A stretch of DNA of 24,481 bases from an uncultured Desulfurellaceae bacterium (GCA_913056505.1 CAJXLZ010000002.1:1-24481); one strand, 5' to 3'; positions 12,646 to 22,518 are shown, counted from the stretch's first letter. The notes: generated by a model not told the origin, from the letters alone. Numbers and translations are program-made.

Positions 12646-14703
12646 ATGAAAATTATGAAAAATGAAAAATATTATACAAAAGATAAATTCTTGGCAAAAG
12701 CGTTAGAACGACTTGAAACAAACTACTTTTCAAAAAGGAAGCAGGTAGAAAATATAGTAGATTTTAATGAACTAAAAAATGCCGTTTCATCAATTAAGGA
12801 AAAATCTATATCTCAAGTAGATAAAAATATAGATTCTTTCATTAAAATATTTACTAAAAAAGGTATAGATGTTCGGTTTAGCAAAGATAGTGTTCAAGCC
12901 AGAGAAGCAATTTGTGAAATTTTGGAACAAAAGGATATTAAGAGCATAGTTAAATCTAAATCACTCACAACAGAAGAGATCGGTTTAGATGAATTTCTTA
13001 TCAATAAGGGATATAAAGTAGTAGAAACCGATCTGGGCGAATGGCTCGTGCAGATAAATGGTGAGCGCCCGACGCACATGACAGCTCCTGCCATACACCT
13101 ATCCAAAGAAAAAATCGCAGCGTTGCTTAATAATAAATTCAGCGCAAACCTTTCTGATGACCCTAAAAGTCTTGTTGATTTTGCCAAGGAACAGATACGT
13201 AAACATTTCAGCAACGCCCAGTGCGGTATATTCGGAGCAAATGCCGTCAGCTTGGAAGACCAAAATATATTTATTGTAAGTAATGAGGGAAATATTCAAA
13301 ATGTAATAAGACAAGATCTTACAATATGTGTAATCAGCGTGGATAAAATTGTTTCAAAAACAAAAGATGCCTTTACAATCTTAGAGCTGCTTCCGCCCGC
13401 CGCAACAGGACAACTCACAACCAGCTTTATCGATGTGATAAAAAAGCCATTCGGTGAGTTTCATATAATTTTAATAGACAACAATAGGATTAAGCTTTCG
13501 CAAGATGAAACCTTTAAAAACATACTCAAGTGCATACACTGCGGTGCCTGCCAAAATGCATGCCCTGTATATACCACGGTCGGCGGTGCTTTTTTCAGGG
13601 GAAAGATTTATGCAGGTCCGATCGGCATATTAATGTCCCATTTTTTATCGGATACACCAAATATAAGAGAGTACGCCAATTTATGCACCGGCTGCATGGC
13701 GTGTGATGAGATATGTTCAAGCAAGATTAATCTGCAATCCCTTATTTTGGAAATAAAGGCAGTCAACACAAAAAGAACAAATGGTATCAAGGGGCTAATT
13801 ATAAACCATCTGGAAAACAGATATAAATTCTTGAGGATAGGTCTCTATATATCGCATTTCCTATTTAAAGGAGAATTTAAAACTCACATTAAACCTATTG
13901 ACAGCTATCTCGGCATTGAATACAGGCCGCTGCCTAAACTGAATGAATATTCATTTGATGTTATTAAAACGGGAAAGAATGGTAAAATATGTCTGTTTGC
14001 GGGTTGTTCTGTAAATTTTTTCTATGAAAATATTGGAATGGATGCACTCTCTGTTGCTGATAAATTAGGTATAAAGCTAAACATAATAAAACAGAAGAGC
14101 TGTTGTGGCGCACCGGCGTGGTATAACGGTGAAAAACAATCAGCTAAAAAAGCTGCACATATAAATGTAGATTATCTCTCATCGTTGAATTGTGATAAAA
14201 TACTGTTTTTAGATCCGCATTGCGCACATATGATAAAAAGGGATTATCCGTCTTTGCTTAACAACAATAAATCAATAGAGCTATCAGAAAAGGTTATGTG
14301 CGCTTCAGATTTTTTTATAGATAAAATCAAGACCAATAATGTACAAATCAAATATATGGGCGGAACATTGAGCTACCACCATCCGTGCCATCTAAAAAGA
14401 GGTTTAGGTGTCTCGAAAAAACTTGAAGAATTTCTGAAACAGAACGAACCAAATTTCACAGAACTGTCAGAATCGGACAGATGCTGCGGTTTTGCAGGCT
14501 CATACTCTATGATACATCAAGATATTGCGCATAAACTGCTCGAAAGAAAAATTCACAATATAAAAAGTGCCCATTTGCAAATGTTGATTACTGCGTGCCC
14601 GGGTTGTATAATGCAAATCTCAGGGGGATTGAAAGTGGCTCATAGCAATGTAGAGGTTATGCACTTTATCACCTATTTAAATAAAATATTGCGGGAGGTT
14701 TAA
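12646..14703 (+). CDS. LutB-LutA fusion: LUD-domain iron-sulfur protein with C-terminal CCG domains
   Basis: Probable membrane-peripheral iron-sulfur L-lactate oxidation protein combining two subunits of the LutABC (LldEFG) system. Residues ~40-270 form a LUD domain ('SKSLTTEEIGLDEFL', 'ERPTHMTAPAIHL', 'GIFGANAVSLEDQNIF'). Two 4Fe-4S motifs follow: CIHCGACQNACP (from C296) and CTGCMACDEICSSK (from C347). The last ~230 residues carry two CCG half-domains (C486-C487-G, C613-C614-G) as in LutA/GlpC. Separate LutB is about 470 residues and LutA about 240, so 685 residues is close to the sum. LutC and a lactate permease are absent here. The ATG at 12655 is an alternative start, with AGGG 10 nt upstream. 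lysA follows without a gap. Other 2-hydroxyacid substrates remain possible. Confidence 0.88.
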   Translation: MKIMKNEKYYTKDKFLAKALERLETNYFSKRKQVENIVDFNELKNAVSSIKEKSISQVDKNIDSFIKIFTKKGIDVRFSKDSVQAREAICEILEQKDIKSIVKSKSLTTEEIGLDEFLINKGYKVVETDLGEWLVQINGERPTHMTAPAIHLSKEKIAALLNNKFSANLSDDPKSLVDFAKEQIRKHFSNAQCGIFGANAVSLEDQNIFIVSNEGNIQNVIRQDLTICVISVDKIVSKTKDAFTILELLPPAATGQLTTSFIDVIKKPFGEFHIILIDNNRIKLSQDETFKNILKCIHCGACQNACPVYTTVGGAFFRGKIYAGPIGILMSHFLSDTPNIREYANLCTGCMACDEICSSKINLQSLILEIKAVNTKRTNGIKGLIINHLENRYKFLRIGLYISHFLFKGEFKTHIKPIDSYLGIEYRPLPKLNEYSFDVIKTGKNGKICLFAGCSVNFFYENIGMDALSVADKLGIKLNIIKQKSCCGAPAWYNGEKQSAKKAAHINVDYLSSLNCDKILFLDPHCAHMIKRDYPSLLNNNKSIELSEKVMCASDFFIDKIKTNNVQIKYMGGTLSYHHPCHLKRGLGVSKKLEEFLKQNEPNFTELSESDRCCGFAGSYSMIHQDIAHKLLERKIHNIKSAHLQMLITACPGCIMQISGGLKVAHSNVEVMHFITYLNKILREV

Positions 14704-15945
14704 ATGGGATTTAATTTCAAATCAGGACAATTATTTGCAGAATCTTTAAATGTAAAAGAGATTGCAGAAAAAGAGGGAACACCTGTGTACATATACTCAA
14801 AAAATCATATGCAGAATCAATTTAAAAAATTAGACGGGGCATTTTCAAGAAAACACATCATATCGTTTGCCATCAAATCAAACAGCAATTTAAATATAAT
14901 CAAGTTATTCTCAGCATTGGGAGCAGGCGCAGATATAGTGTCTAAATGTGAGCTCTTCAGGGCAAAAAAAGCCGGTGTTGATCCTCAAAAAGTTGTGTTT
15001 TCCGGCGTTGCTAAAACAGTAAATGAAATAGAATATGCATTGGAAAACAATATTTTAATGATAAATGCGGAATCGTATGACGAGCTTCTTGCAATCAATG
15101 AAACTGCGGCACGATTGGGTAAAAAAGCCCGTATCGCATTGAGGGTAAATCCAGATGTTGACCCTAAAACACACCCCTATATCTCGACGGGATTGAAAAA
15201 AAATAAGTTTGGTATACCGTATGATGAGGCATTCGAGGTTTATCTCAAGGCAAAAGAGATGAAAAATATTGAAATTTACGGTATCCAATTCCATATAGGC
15301 AGCCAATTAACCGATATTTCGCCCATTGCAGATGCAAGCGCTAAAGTAGCCGATCTAATGAAACATTTAAGGGATAAAAACATTAACTTTAGGGCTGTTG
15401 ATGTAGGAGGAGGATTGGGTATTGTCTACTCCGATGAGGATAATCCGCCCGATGTTAAAGAATATGCAAAAAATGTTGAGCGTGCATTTAGTGATTTTAA
15501 AGATGCTGTGATAGTGTGCGAACCGGGAAGATTTCTTACGGGCAACGGCGGTATACTTGTTACAAAAATCCTATACCACAAAAAAAACGGTGAAAAGAAT
15601 TTTATTATAATAGATGCGGGCATGAACGATCTTTTAAGGCCATCGCTCTATCAAGCATACCATAAAATCAAACCCGTTATGCAATCCGGCAGACCAAAAA
15701 TCAAATGTGATATTGTGGGACCGATATGTGAAACAGGTGATTTTTTTGCAAGAGACTATGAAATAGAAAATATTGACAACGGGGGGCTACTGAGTGTATT
15801 TAGTACGGGAGCCTACGGTTTCAGTATGGCAAGCAACTACAATTCAAAGCCTAAAGCGTCTGAAATATTGGTTGATGACAATAGCTACACCATTATAAGA
15901 AAAAGAGAAACATGTGAAGATTTAATCAGTGGTGAATTAATATGA
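14704..15945 (+). CDS. lysA: Diaminopimelate decarboxylase
   Basis: PLP-dependent enzyme that decarboxylates meso-diaminopimelate to L-lysine, the last step of lysine synthesis. The 413 residues are typical. Visible are the PLP lysine K58 in 'SFAIKSNSN', the HIGSQ motif (197-201), the glycine-rich phosphate loop 'DVGGGLGI' (233-240), 'EPGR' (273-276) and the catalytic cysteine C342 in 'CETGD'. The ATG lies directly after the lut stop, with GGGAGG inside the end of that gene. The stop overlaps the dapF start by 4 bp (ATGA). Confidence 0.97.
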   Translation: MGFNFKSGQLFAESLNVKEIAEKEGTPVYIYSKNHMQNQFKKLDGAFSRKHIISFAIKSNSNLNIIKLFSALGAGADIVSKCELFRAKKAGVDPQKVVFSGVAKTVNEIEYALENNILMINAESYDELLAINETAARLGKKARIALRVNPDVDPKTHPYISTGLKKNKFGIPYDEAFEVYLKAKEMKNIEIYGIQFHIGSQLTDISPIADASAKVADLMKHLRDKNINFRAVDVGGGLGIVYSDEDNPPDVKEYAKNVERAFSDFKDAVIVCEPGRFLTGNGGILVTKILYHKKNGEKNFIIIDAGMNDLLRPSLYQAYHKIKPVMQSGRPKIKCDIVGPICETGDFFARDYEIENIDNGGLLSVFSTGAYGFSMASNYNSKPKASEILVDDNSYTIIRKRETCEDLISGELI

Positions 15946-16778
15946 GAAAAATACCATTTTTTAAGATGAACGGCAGTGGAAATGACTTTATTATCATAGA
16001 TAACAGAGAAAATATTGTGGCAAAGGAAATAGGAAAACTACCTGTGGAAAATTTTGTTCAGAAAACGTGTGCCCGGGGCGTATCGGTAGGCGCGGATGGG
16101 TTAATTCTAATAGAAAATGATGAAAAGTATGATTTTAGATGGAAATTCTTCAATAATGACGGCGGTGAGGTTGAGATGTGCGGCAACGGTTCCAGATGTG
16201 CTGCCAGATTTGCATATTTAAACCAAATCGCGCCTCTAAGTATGAATTTTGTCACACTTGCCGGTGCTATTCATGCAGATATTACTGGAAAGGATACAGT
16301 AAAAGTTCAATTAACCACGCCAAAAGATTATAAAGAAATAGTGAATTTATCCGATGTTGATTTGAAAGGAAGTTTCATAAATACAGGCGTACCGCATGTT
16401 GTATTTTTTGTGGATGATGTTGATAGCATCGATATAAAAAATATAGGGGCAAAGGTGAGGTATCATAATGATTTTAAGCCGGCTGGAACAAATGTAAATT
16501 TTGCGCAAATCATTGACAAAGATACAATAAAAATAAGAACCTATGAACGCGGCGTTGAAGATGAAACGCTTGCCTGTGGAACGGGATCGACGGCAGCGGC
16601 ACTCGTTGCTGCATTAAAGGGATATACAAACACTACAGTATCTGTGCAGACTAAAAGCAACAACATATTAAAGGTCTATGCAGACATAAAAGATAGTAAA
16701 GTGGAAAAGGTATTTTTAGAGGGTGATGCAAAACTTTCATATATTGGCACTATGACAGAAGAAGCTTGGAGTTATTAA
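15942..16778 (+). CDS. dapF: Diaminopimelate epimerase
   Basis: Cofactor-free epimerase that interconverts LL- and meso-diaminopimelate, feeding both lysine and peptidoglycan. The 278 residues match the family. The two catalytic cysteines are visible: C80 in 'EMCGNGSRC' and C212 in 'ACGTGSTA'. The N-terminus 'FFKMNGSGNDFIIID' is the family signature. It overlaps lysA by 4 bp and is 12 bp from dapA. Confidence 0.97.
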   Translation: MRKIPFFKMNGSGNDFIIIDNRENIVAKEIGKLPVENFVQKTCARGVSVGADGLILIENDEKYDFRWKFFNNDGGEVEMCGNGSRCAARFAYLNQIAPLSMNFVTLAGAIHADITGKDTVKVQLTTPKDYKEIVNLSDVDLKGSFINTGVPHVVFFVDDVDSIDIKNIGAKVRYHNDFKPAGTNVNFAQIIDKDTIKIRTYERGVEDETLACGTGSTAAALVAALKGYTNTTVSVQTKSNNILKVYADIKDSKVEKVFLEGDAKLSYIGTMTEEAWSY

Positions 16779-16790
16779 AAGGAGGGGGAT

Positions 16791-17669
16791 ATGTTTGAAT
16801 TAAAAGGTGCAATGGTTGCTATTGTCACACCATTTTCTAATGGAAAAGTTGATGAGACAAAATTTAGAAATCTTATTAAAAGGCAAATTGACGGCGGTAT
16901 AGATTGTATTGTTCCGTGTGGCACAACAGGTGAAGCAGCTACTCTCGCATTGGATGAGTATGAAAATGTTATAGGTATAACAGCAGATGTGTGTAAAGGC
17001 AGGGTTCCAGTACTGGCCGGAGCAGGAACCAATAATACAAAAAAAGTTATCGAGCTTGCCAATATTGCTAAAAACGCAGGTGCAGATGCCATTTTGAGCG
17101 TTGCTCCTTATTACAATAAACCAACGCAAGAAGGACTTTACGAGCACTACAAAACCGTAGCTGAGAATGTTGATATAGCAGTTGTACTATACAATGTACC
17201 AGGCAGAACAAGTGTCAATATATTACCAAAAACAGTAGTTAGATTATCAGAAATTGACAACATAGTAGGCATTAAAGAGGCTAGCGGATCACTAAATCAG
17301 GTATCGGAAATTATAGAGAATAAAAAAGAGGGCTTTAATGTAATAAGCGGCGACGATTTTTTGACTTTGCCTATGATGTCGATCGGTGCAACAGGCGTAA
17401 TATCCGTTACTGCAAATGTAGCTCCTGATCTTATTGCAGAGCAATACGATGCCATTTACGCATCTAATTTCACAAGGGCAAAAGAGCTTCACCATAAGCT
17501 GTTTCCTCTGCATCAAGCAATGTTCTATGAAACCAATCCTATACCCGTAAAAACCGCTGTTCATTTAATGGGTCTTATTGATGAGGAATTCAGACTGCCG
17601 TTGTGCAGAATGGGCGAAGATAATAAGGAAAAATTAAAAAATTTATTAAAAAATATGAATTTGATATAG
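16791..17669 (+). CDS. dapA: 4-hydroxy-tetrahydrodipicolinate synthase
   Basis: Condenses pyruvate with aspartate semialdehyde, the first committed step of the DAP/lysine branch. The 292 residues have the Schiff-base lysine K162 ('GIKEASG'), the catalytic tyrosine Y134 in 'YNVPGRT' and the threonine motif 'GTTGEA' (44-49). AGGAGGGGG precedes the ATG. In many bacteria lysine inhibits this enzyme, but the allosteric site was not judged. It sits between dapF and dapB. Confidence 0.97.
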   Translation: MFELKGAMVAIVTPFSNGKVDETKFRNLIKRQIDGGIDCIVPCGTTGEAATLALDEYENVIGITADVCKGRVPVLAGAGTNNTKKVIELANIAKNAGADAILSVAPYYNKPTQEGLYEHYKTVAENVDIAVVLYNVPGRTSVNILPKTVVRLSEIDNIVGIKEASGSLNQVSEIIENKKEGFNVISGDDFLTLPMMSIGATGVISVTANVAPDLIAEQYDAIYASNFTRAKELHHKLFPLHQAMFYETNPIPVKTAVHLMGLIDEEFRLPLCRMGEDNKEKLKNLLKNMNLI

Positions 17670-17678
17670 GAGCTAACT

Positions 17679-18482
17679 ATGATAAGAGTTATTGTTGACG
17701 GTGCGGCAGGCAGGATGGGCAGACGAATTGCAGATTTGGCATATCAAGATGGAAATTTTGATATTGTCGGCGGAGTTGAAGCTGAAAATAGTCCATTTGT
17801 GGGAGCGGATATAGGCGAATTATTAGGAAAAGGGAATAAAAATGCCAAAATCGTGTCAAATCTTGAGGATATAATAGAAAAAACAGAAATTGTTATAGAA
17901 TTTTCTTCTCCTGAAGCAACGCTCAAACATGCGCGCATAGCCGCAGATCATGAAAAATCCATGGTAATAGGCACAACAGGCCTAAATGATGAGCAGATTA
18001 GTGAAATAAAAAAATTATCGGCATTAACACCTATAGTGATGGCGCCTAATATGAGTTTGGGCGTTAATGTAATGTTTAATCTTGTAAAAAATGTGGCGCA
18101 TACATTGGGCGAAAAGTATGACATTGAGATAGTTGAGATGCATCACAGGTTAAAAAAGGATGCACCAAGTGGCACAGCCTTAAAATTGGGTGAGTATGCA
18201 GCAGAAGGTCTAAATGAGAAATTATCCGATGCAGCCATATATGGAAGAGAAGGCTTAATAGGAGAAAGAAAAAACGGTGAAATAGGAATAATGAGCCTGC
18301 GCGGCGGTGATGTTGTGGGCGATCATACTGTAATCTTTGCAGGTACAGGCGAAAGACTTGAGATTACACATAGAGCCTCATCAAGGAATGCCTTTGCACT
18401 CGGTGCTCTGCGTGCTGCAAAATGGGTCATAAAACAGGTTCACGGTTTATACAGTATGCAAGATGTTTTAGGATTAAAATGA
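17679..18482 (+). CDS. dapB: 4-hydroxy-tetrahydrodipicolinate reductase
   Basis: Reduces the DapA product with NAD(P)H. The 267 residues have the nucleotide-binding GAAGRMG (8-14), 'GTTGL' (98-102), 'APNMSLGVN' (122-130) and the active-site 'EMHHRLKKDAPSGTA' with H155-H156 and K160. AGGAG precedes the ATG; 9 bp separate it from dapA. Its stop overlaps the purF start (ATGA). Together with dapA, dapF and lysA it supplies lysine and wall DAP; the steps between DapB and DapF (succinylase, aminotransferase or dehydrogenase route) are not in the window. Confidence 0.97.
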   Translation: MIRVIVDGAAGRMGRRIADLAYQDGNFDIVGGVEAENSPFVGADIGELLGKGNKNAKIVSNLEDIIEKTEIVIEFSSPEATLKHARIAADHEKSMVIGTTGLNDEQISEIKKLSALTPIVMAPNMSLGVNVMFNLVKNVAHTLGEKYDIEIVEMHHRLKKDAPSGTALKLGEYAAEGLNEKLSDAAIYGREGLIGERKNGEIGIMSLRGGDVVGDHTVIFAGTGERLEITHRASSRNAFALGALRAAKWVIKQVHGLYSMQDVLGLK

Positions 18483-19837
18483 AATTAAAAGAATATTGCG
18501 GCGTATGTGGCATTTATAACAAAGAAGAGGCTGCAAATTATGTATACTTGGGACTCCATGCTCTCCAGCACAGAGGGCAGGAGTCTGCTGGCATAGTATC
18601 TTCCGAAGATGGTATATTTTATGAGCAAAAAGGTTTTGGCTTGGTTCACGATGTTTTAGGTGATGAGAAAATTATTGCCTCGTTAAAAGGGAAAATAGCC
18701 GTGGGACATAACAGATACTCAACATATGGAGATGATTCTACCTCCAATATCCAGCCTATAACCGCTCAATACGGCTTGGGTAAGATAGCCATAGCTCACA
18801 ACGGAAATCTAATAAATGCGTATAAGATTAAAAAAAAGCTTGTAGAAGAGGGAGCGATATTTAACTCAAGCAGCGATACTGAAATAATTATACACTTAAT
18901 TGCAAAAAGTAGGTTTTCAAATTTTATGGATAGGTTAGTGGATGCCCTCAAGATAATTAAAGGTGCATTTTCCCTAATTATTATGAGAGAAAATGAGTTA
19001 TACGCCATACGTGACCCTTGGGGATTCAGGCCGCTTTCTATGGGAAAATTGAACAATGGCGCAATAGTGTTTGCAAGCGAGAGTTGCGCATTCGATTTAA
19101 TAGGAGCTAAATTCATACGAGATATAAAACCCGGGGAAATAGTTGTCGTTAATAAGGACGGCATATCATCTTACAATCCTTTTGAACAGATAGATGAACA
19201 TAGATGCGTCTTTGAATATATATATTTTGCAAGACCTGATTCATATTTATGGGATAAAGATGTATACGGTGTTAGAAAACGTACAGGTGAAATTTTAGCA
19301 TCGGAATCACCCGTAGATGCAGACATAGTTGTCCCCGTACCCGATTCGGGTGTGCCTGCCGCACTAGGTTATTCAAACACTACGCACATACCTTTGGATT
19401 TTGGACTTATAAGAAACCATTATGTAGGAAGAACATTTATAGAACCTTCACAATCCATAAGAAATTTGGGTGTTAAATTAAAATTCAACCCGGAAAAAGG
19501 TGTGTTAAAAGACAAACGCGTTGTTGTAATTGATGATTCTCTTGTTAGGGGAACAACAAGCAGAAGGATTGTGAAAATGTTAAGAAATGCCGGAGCTAAA
19601 GAGGTGCACATAAGAATTGCTTCTCCACCCGTTGTAAGTCCTTGCTTTTACGGCATTGATACGCCTACAAAAAAGGAACTTATAGCATCTTCGCATACTC
19701 AGGAAGAGATAAGAAAATATTCAACAGCCGATTCCCTTGCTTATTTATCGCTTGAGGGATTAAAAAAGGTTGTCGGCGATAAAGGATATTGTTTCTCATG
19801 CTTTACGGGTGATTATCCTATTGCTTTTGAAAAATAA
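18479..19837 (+). CDS. purF: Amidophosphoribosyltransferase (glutamine PRPP amidotransferase)
   Basis: First enzyme of purine synthesis: glutamine plus PRPP gives phosphoribosylamine. The start at 18479 overlaps the dapB stop by 4 bp; the frame opens at 18422, but that lies inside dapB with no ribosome site. The predicted mature enzyme begins at C7 ('CGVCGIY') after a six-residue propeptide. The glutaminase part has 'LHALQHRGQESAG' and 'AVGHNRYST'; the PRPP loop is 'VVVIDDSLVRGTTSRR'. Cysteines equivalent to the B. subtilis 4Fe-4S set appear as 'RCVFEY', 'SPCFYG' and C-terminal 'CFSCFTGDYP', so it is the iron-sulfur, propeptide type. The 452 residues are normal. Confidence 0.96.
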   Translation: MKLKEYCGVCGIYNKEEAANYVYLGLHALQHRGQESAGIVSSEDGIFYEQKGFGLVHDVLGDEKIIASLKGKIAVGHNRYSTYGDDSTSNIQPITAQYGLGKIAIAHNGNLINAYKIKKKLVEEGAIFNSSSDTEIIIHLIAKSRFSNFMDRLVDALKIIKGAFSLIIMRENELYAIRDPWGFRPLSMGKLNNGAIVFASESCAFDLIGAKFIRDIKPGEIVVVNKDGISSYNPFEQIDEHRCVFEYIYFARPDSYLWDKDVYGVRKRTGEILASESPVDADIVVPVPDSGVPAALGYSNTTHIPLDFGLIRNHYVGRTFIEPSQSIRNLGVKLKFNPEKGVLKDKRVVVIDDSLVRGTTSRRIVKMLRNAGAKEVHIRIASPPVVSPCFYGIDTPTKKELIASSHTQEEIRKYSTADSLAYLSLEGLKKVVGDKGYCFSCFTGDYPIAFEK

Positions 19838-22083
19838 TGTATTTAGACAATCAATCCCTTAATGTAGTAAAAAGCTCACCAATCCCATCTATTTTTTCTG
19901 CAGATATATCCAACGATACAATAATAATCAAAGAAAAAATAGATGAAAATTCAATAGAAGGCAATGTTCTTATATATGATATAGATGATACAAACGCGTT
20001 TGATATAGCCTATAATTACCGGCACTTGATAGGTTATCTGATTTATATAAATAATAATTATGATGTCAGAATAATTTCCAGTCCGAAAATAGACCTATCG
20101 TGCAATAGTATATTTGGAAAATTAAAACAATCTATGGAAAATTTTGAGAATAGAGAATCGCAAATTCAGATGGCTAAAGATGTTGAAAACGTATTGAATG
20201 AGAAAACATTTGGTATCTTTGAGGCAGAAACCGGCGTTGGTAAAAGCTTAGCTTATCTTGTGCCCGCTATAATTTATTCAAAACAAAACAAAACAAAGGT
20301 TGTTGTAACAACAAACACTATCAACCTGCAGAGGCAGCTCATATACAAAGACTTGCCTTTGCTTAAAAATATAATCAAATTCAATGCACAATTGGCATTG
20401 GGCAGAAACAACTATCTATGCAGAAGAAGGGTTGACGGCTTATTTGCAAAGGGAAACATATTTTTGTTCAAGGATGGAACATATGAATCTCTAAAAGAAT
20501 TTGCAAATACAACAAAAACAGGATTGAAGTCTGACATACCACGCGCAATTGCCAAATCTATATATCCTATGTGGGACAGCATATGCAGCACAACACGCAC
20601 ATGCATACATTCAAAATGCAAATACTTTAAGAAGGGCTGCTTTTATTATAAAGCCAAACAGAAACTCAACAACGCCAACTTAATAATAGCAAATCATCAT
20701 ATGGTTTTTTCAGATGCCGCTATGAAAGACGCCGAAGTCCTGCCTGAATATGATGCCATTATCTTTGATGAAGCACATAATATAGAAAAAAGCGCCACCA
20801 ATTACTTCACTCAAACTGTATATTCAAAAGGCATACTTAAATTAATAGAAAAATTATATGCTCGCAAAAATAAAAAAGACACCGGGCTTATTGTCCAATT
20901 AGAAAACGAGATTCAGGATACACTAAAATCTACCATCTCACATTCAAAATCAAAAATCAAAAAATCATTCGAACAGATAAAAACAAAATTATTTAAGAAT
21001 GGTGCGGAAAAGGAGATATCACTCACAAACAGTGTTAAAGAGATTATAAAAGACGATATTATTCAAATAAAGGATTGTCTGACAGATATTGTATTATCCG
21101 TTAAAAATGTGAAAAATAAAATAAAAAATAGTGAAAATACAGTAGAAATAATGTCAATAGTTGAAGAATGTGACGAAAATGCCCTTATTTTAGATGAAAT
21201 TCTTGTAGATACACAAGAAAATGTAAGGTGGATAAAATATACAAAAGATAGCATACACATAAATATAACACCTATAAACATTGCAGGAGCGCTGCAAAAC
21301 AGCGTATATGCAAATGTCAAAAGCGCCATTTTTACCTCTGCAACAATGTCTGTAAATGCAGATTTTACATTTCTAAAGCACAATATAGGTATAGAAACCT
21401 CAAAAGACTTTATATATAAAAGCAGCTTTAATTATAGAAAGAACGCTAAACTGCTAAGCGTTAGGGATAATCACGCACCCGACAGCATACAATACTTAAA
21501 CGATCTATCAGAGAATATAACACGCTCAGCAAAAGGCTTAAGCGGCAATCGGGGTATGCTAATACTATTCACATCCTACAATATGTTAAATAGATTATAC
21601 GATTTAACAAAATACGATTTAGAAAATCTTGGCTTCCAAACACTCAAACAGGGGGAATTTGACAATTTTGAGATGCTTAAAAATTTTAAACAGCACAAAA
21701 GCGTCCTATTCGGAACGAGCAGTTTCTGGGAAGGTATAGATGTAAAGGGCGATTATTTATCGTTGGTTATTATAACAAGACTACCCTTTGATGTTCCGAA
21801 TACGCCAATAGAAAAGGCAAAATACAATATAATAAAGGATATGGGACAGAACAGTTTTTTAGAATATGCACTGCCAAAAGCAGTGTTGAAGTTCAGACAG
21901 GGTTTTGGAAGACTAATAAGAAGCAAATGTGACAGAGGGGTTATTTTAGTATCCGACCCGCGCATAGTAAATAAATCATACGGTAAACTTTTCTTGAGTT
22001 CGCTGCCTAATATATCAATGGAGGCAATAAAAAAAGATGAGATTCAAGATAAAATATCTGATTTTTTTTCTAATCATAATTAA
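19837..22083 (+). CDS. DinG/XPD-family DNA helicase
   Basis: ATP-dependent 5'-3' helicase of superfamily 2, probably acting in DNA repair. The 748 residues contain Walker A 'ETGVGKS' (K136), DEAH at 311-314 ('FDEAHNIE'), 'SATMS' (motif III region), 'FGTSSFWEGIDVKG' and motif VI 'QGFGRLIRS'. Between Walker A and DEAH, cysteines in 'NYLCRRR', 'SICSTTRTC', 'SKCKYF' and 'GCFYY' supply candidates for the iron-sulfur cluster of this family. The first ~95 residues are not the exonuclease domain found on Gram-positive DinG and are unassigned. The start overlaps the purF stop by one base (TAATG). Confidence 0.88.
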   Translation: MYLDNQSLNVVKSSPIPSIFSADISNDTIIIKEKIDENSIEGNVLIYDIDDTNAFDIAYNYRHLIGYLIYINNNYDVRIISSPKIDLSCNSIFGKLKQSMENFENRESQIQMAKDVENVLNEKTFGIFEAETGVGKSLAYLVPAIIYSKQNKTKVVVTTNTINLQRQLIYKDLPLLKNIIKFNAQLALGRNNYLCRRRVDGLFAKGNIFLFKDGTYESLKEFANTTKTGLKSDIPRAIAKSIYPMWDSICSTTRTCIHSKCKYFKKGCFYYKAKQKLNNANLIIANHHMVFSDAAMKDAEVLPEYDAIIFDEAHNIEKSATNYFTQTVYSKGILKLIEKLYARKNKKDTGLIVQLENEIQDTLKSTISHSKSKIKKSFEQIKTKLFKNGAEKEISLTNSVKEIIKDDIIQIKDCLTDIVLSVKNVKNKIKNSENTVEIMSIVEECDENALILDEILVDTQENVRWIKYTKDSIHINITPINIAGALQNSVYANVKSAIFTSATMSVNADFTFLKHNIGIETSKDFIYKSSFNYRKNAKLLSVRDNHAPDSIQYLNDLSENITRSAKGLSGNRGMLILFTSYNMLNRLYDLTKYDLENLGFQTLKQGEFDNFEMLKNFKQHKSVLFGTSSFWEGIDVKGDYLSLVIITRLPFDVPNTPIEKAKYNIIKDMGQNSFLEYALPKAVLKFRQGFGRLIRSKCDRGVILVSDPRIVNKSYGKLFLSSLPNISMEAIKKDEIQDKISDFFSNHN

Positions 22084-22516
22084 TTTAACTTCGTGCACAA
22101 CATTCAAGGCAATCAAAGCACCTAGTACTATAACAGGCACATTTAAAGCACATTTTAAGGATACTGCCTTTGAGGGATTTTTTAGTATATCAAAAGATAG
22201 ATCACGTATAGATATAGTTAACACACTCGGATTTTCCGTATATGGAATATATGTTAACAAAGAAAAAGTAATCTTAAAAGATTATAATACAAATAAGATA
22301 TATAAAAACATTATAATAAACGGTGAAAATTTGTCTTCTTATAAAAAGCTTATAGTTTATTTAACACATAACTTTAGCACGCTCTGTCAAAACAACGAAA
22401 GTGCAAATGTTGTAATTTTGCGCTGTAAAAATATAAACGACATAAAGATACCCGTATCGTTAATTCTCATATCAAAGCAAAATAGATTTAGGATAGATAT
22501 AACAAACGTAAAATAA
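22037..22516 (+). CDS. LolB-like outer-membrane lipoprotein (putative)
   Basis: A 159-residue lipoprotein. A basic N-terminus, a hydrophobic stretch 'YLIFFLIIINLTSC' and a lipobox ending in C20 mark a type II signal peptide. The mature part resembles LolB-fold proteins, which accept lipoproteins from LolA: 'GTFKAHFKDTAFEGFFSI' followed by 'NTLGFSVYGIYVNKEKVIL'. This is a pattern-level match only. The start lies inside the end of the helicase gene (47 bp overlap, different frame), with GGAGG about 12 nt upstream. It ends 2 bp before the convergent hydrolase gene. Confidence 0.6.
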   Translation: MRFKIKYLIFFLIIINLTSCTTFKAIKAPSTITGTFKAHFKDTAFEGFFSISKDRSRIDIVNTLGFSVYGIYVNKEKVILKDYNTNKIYKNIIINGENLSSYKKLIVYLTHNFSTLCQNNESANVVILRCKNINDIKIPVSLILISKQNRFRIDITNVK

Positions 22517-22518
22517 TT

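Noticed and set aside
18422..18478. Longer PurF from an ATG at 18422
   Set aside because: It would lie inside dapB and bury the short propeptide before the nucleophilic cysteine. The ATGA overlap at 18479 is the usual arrangement.
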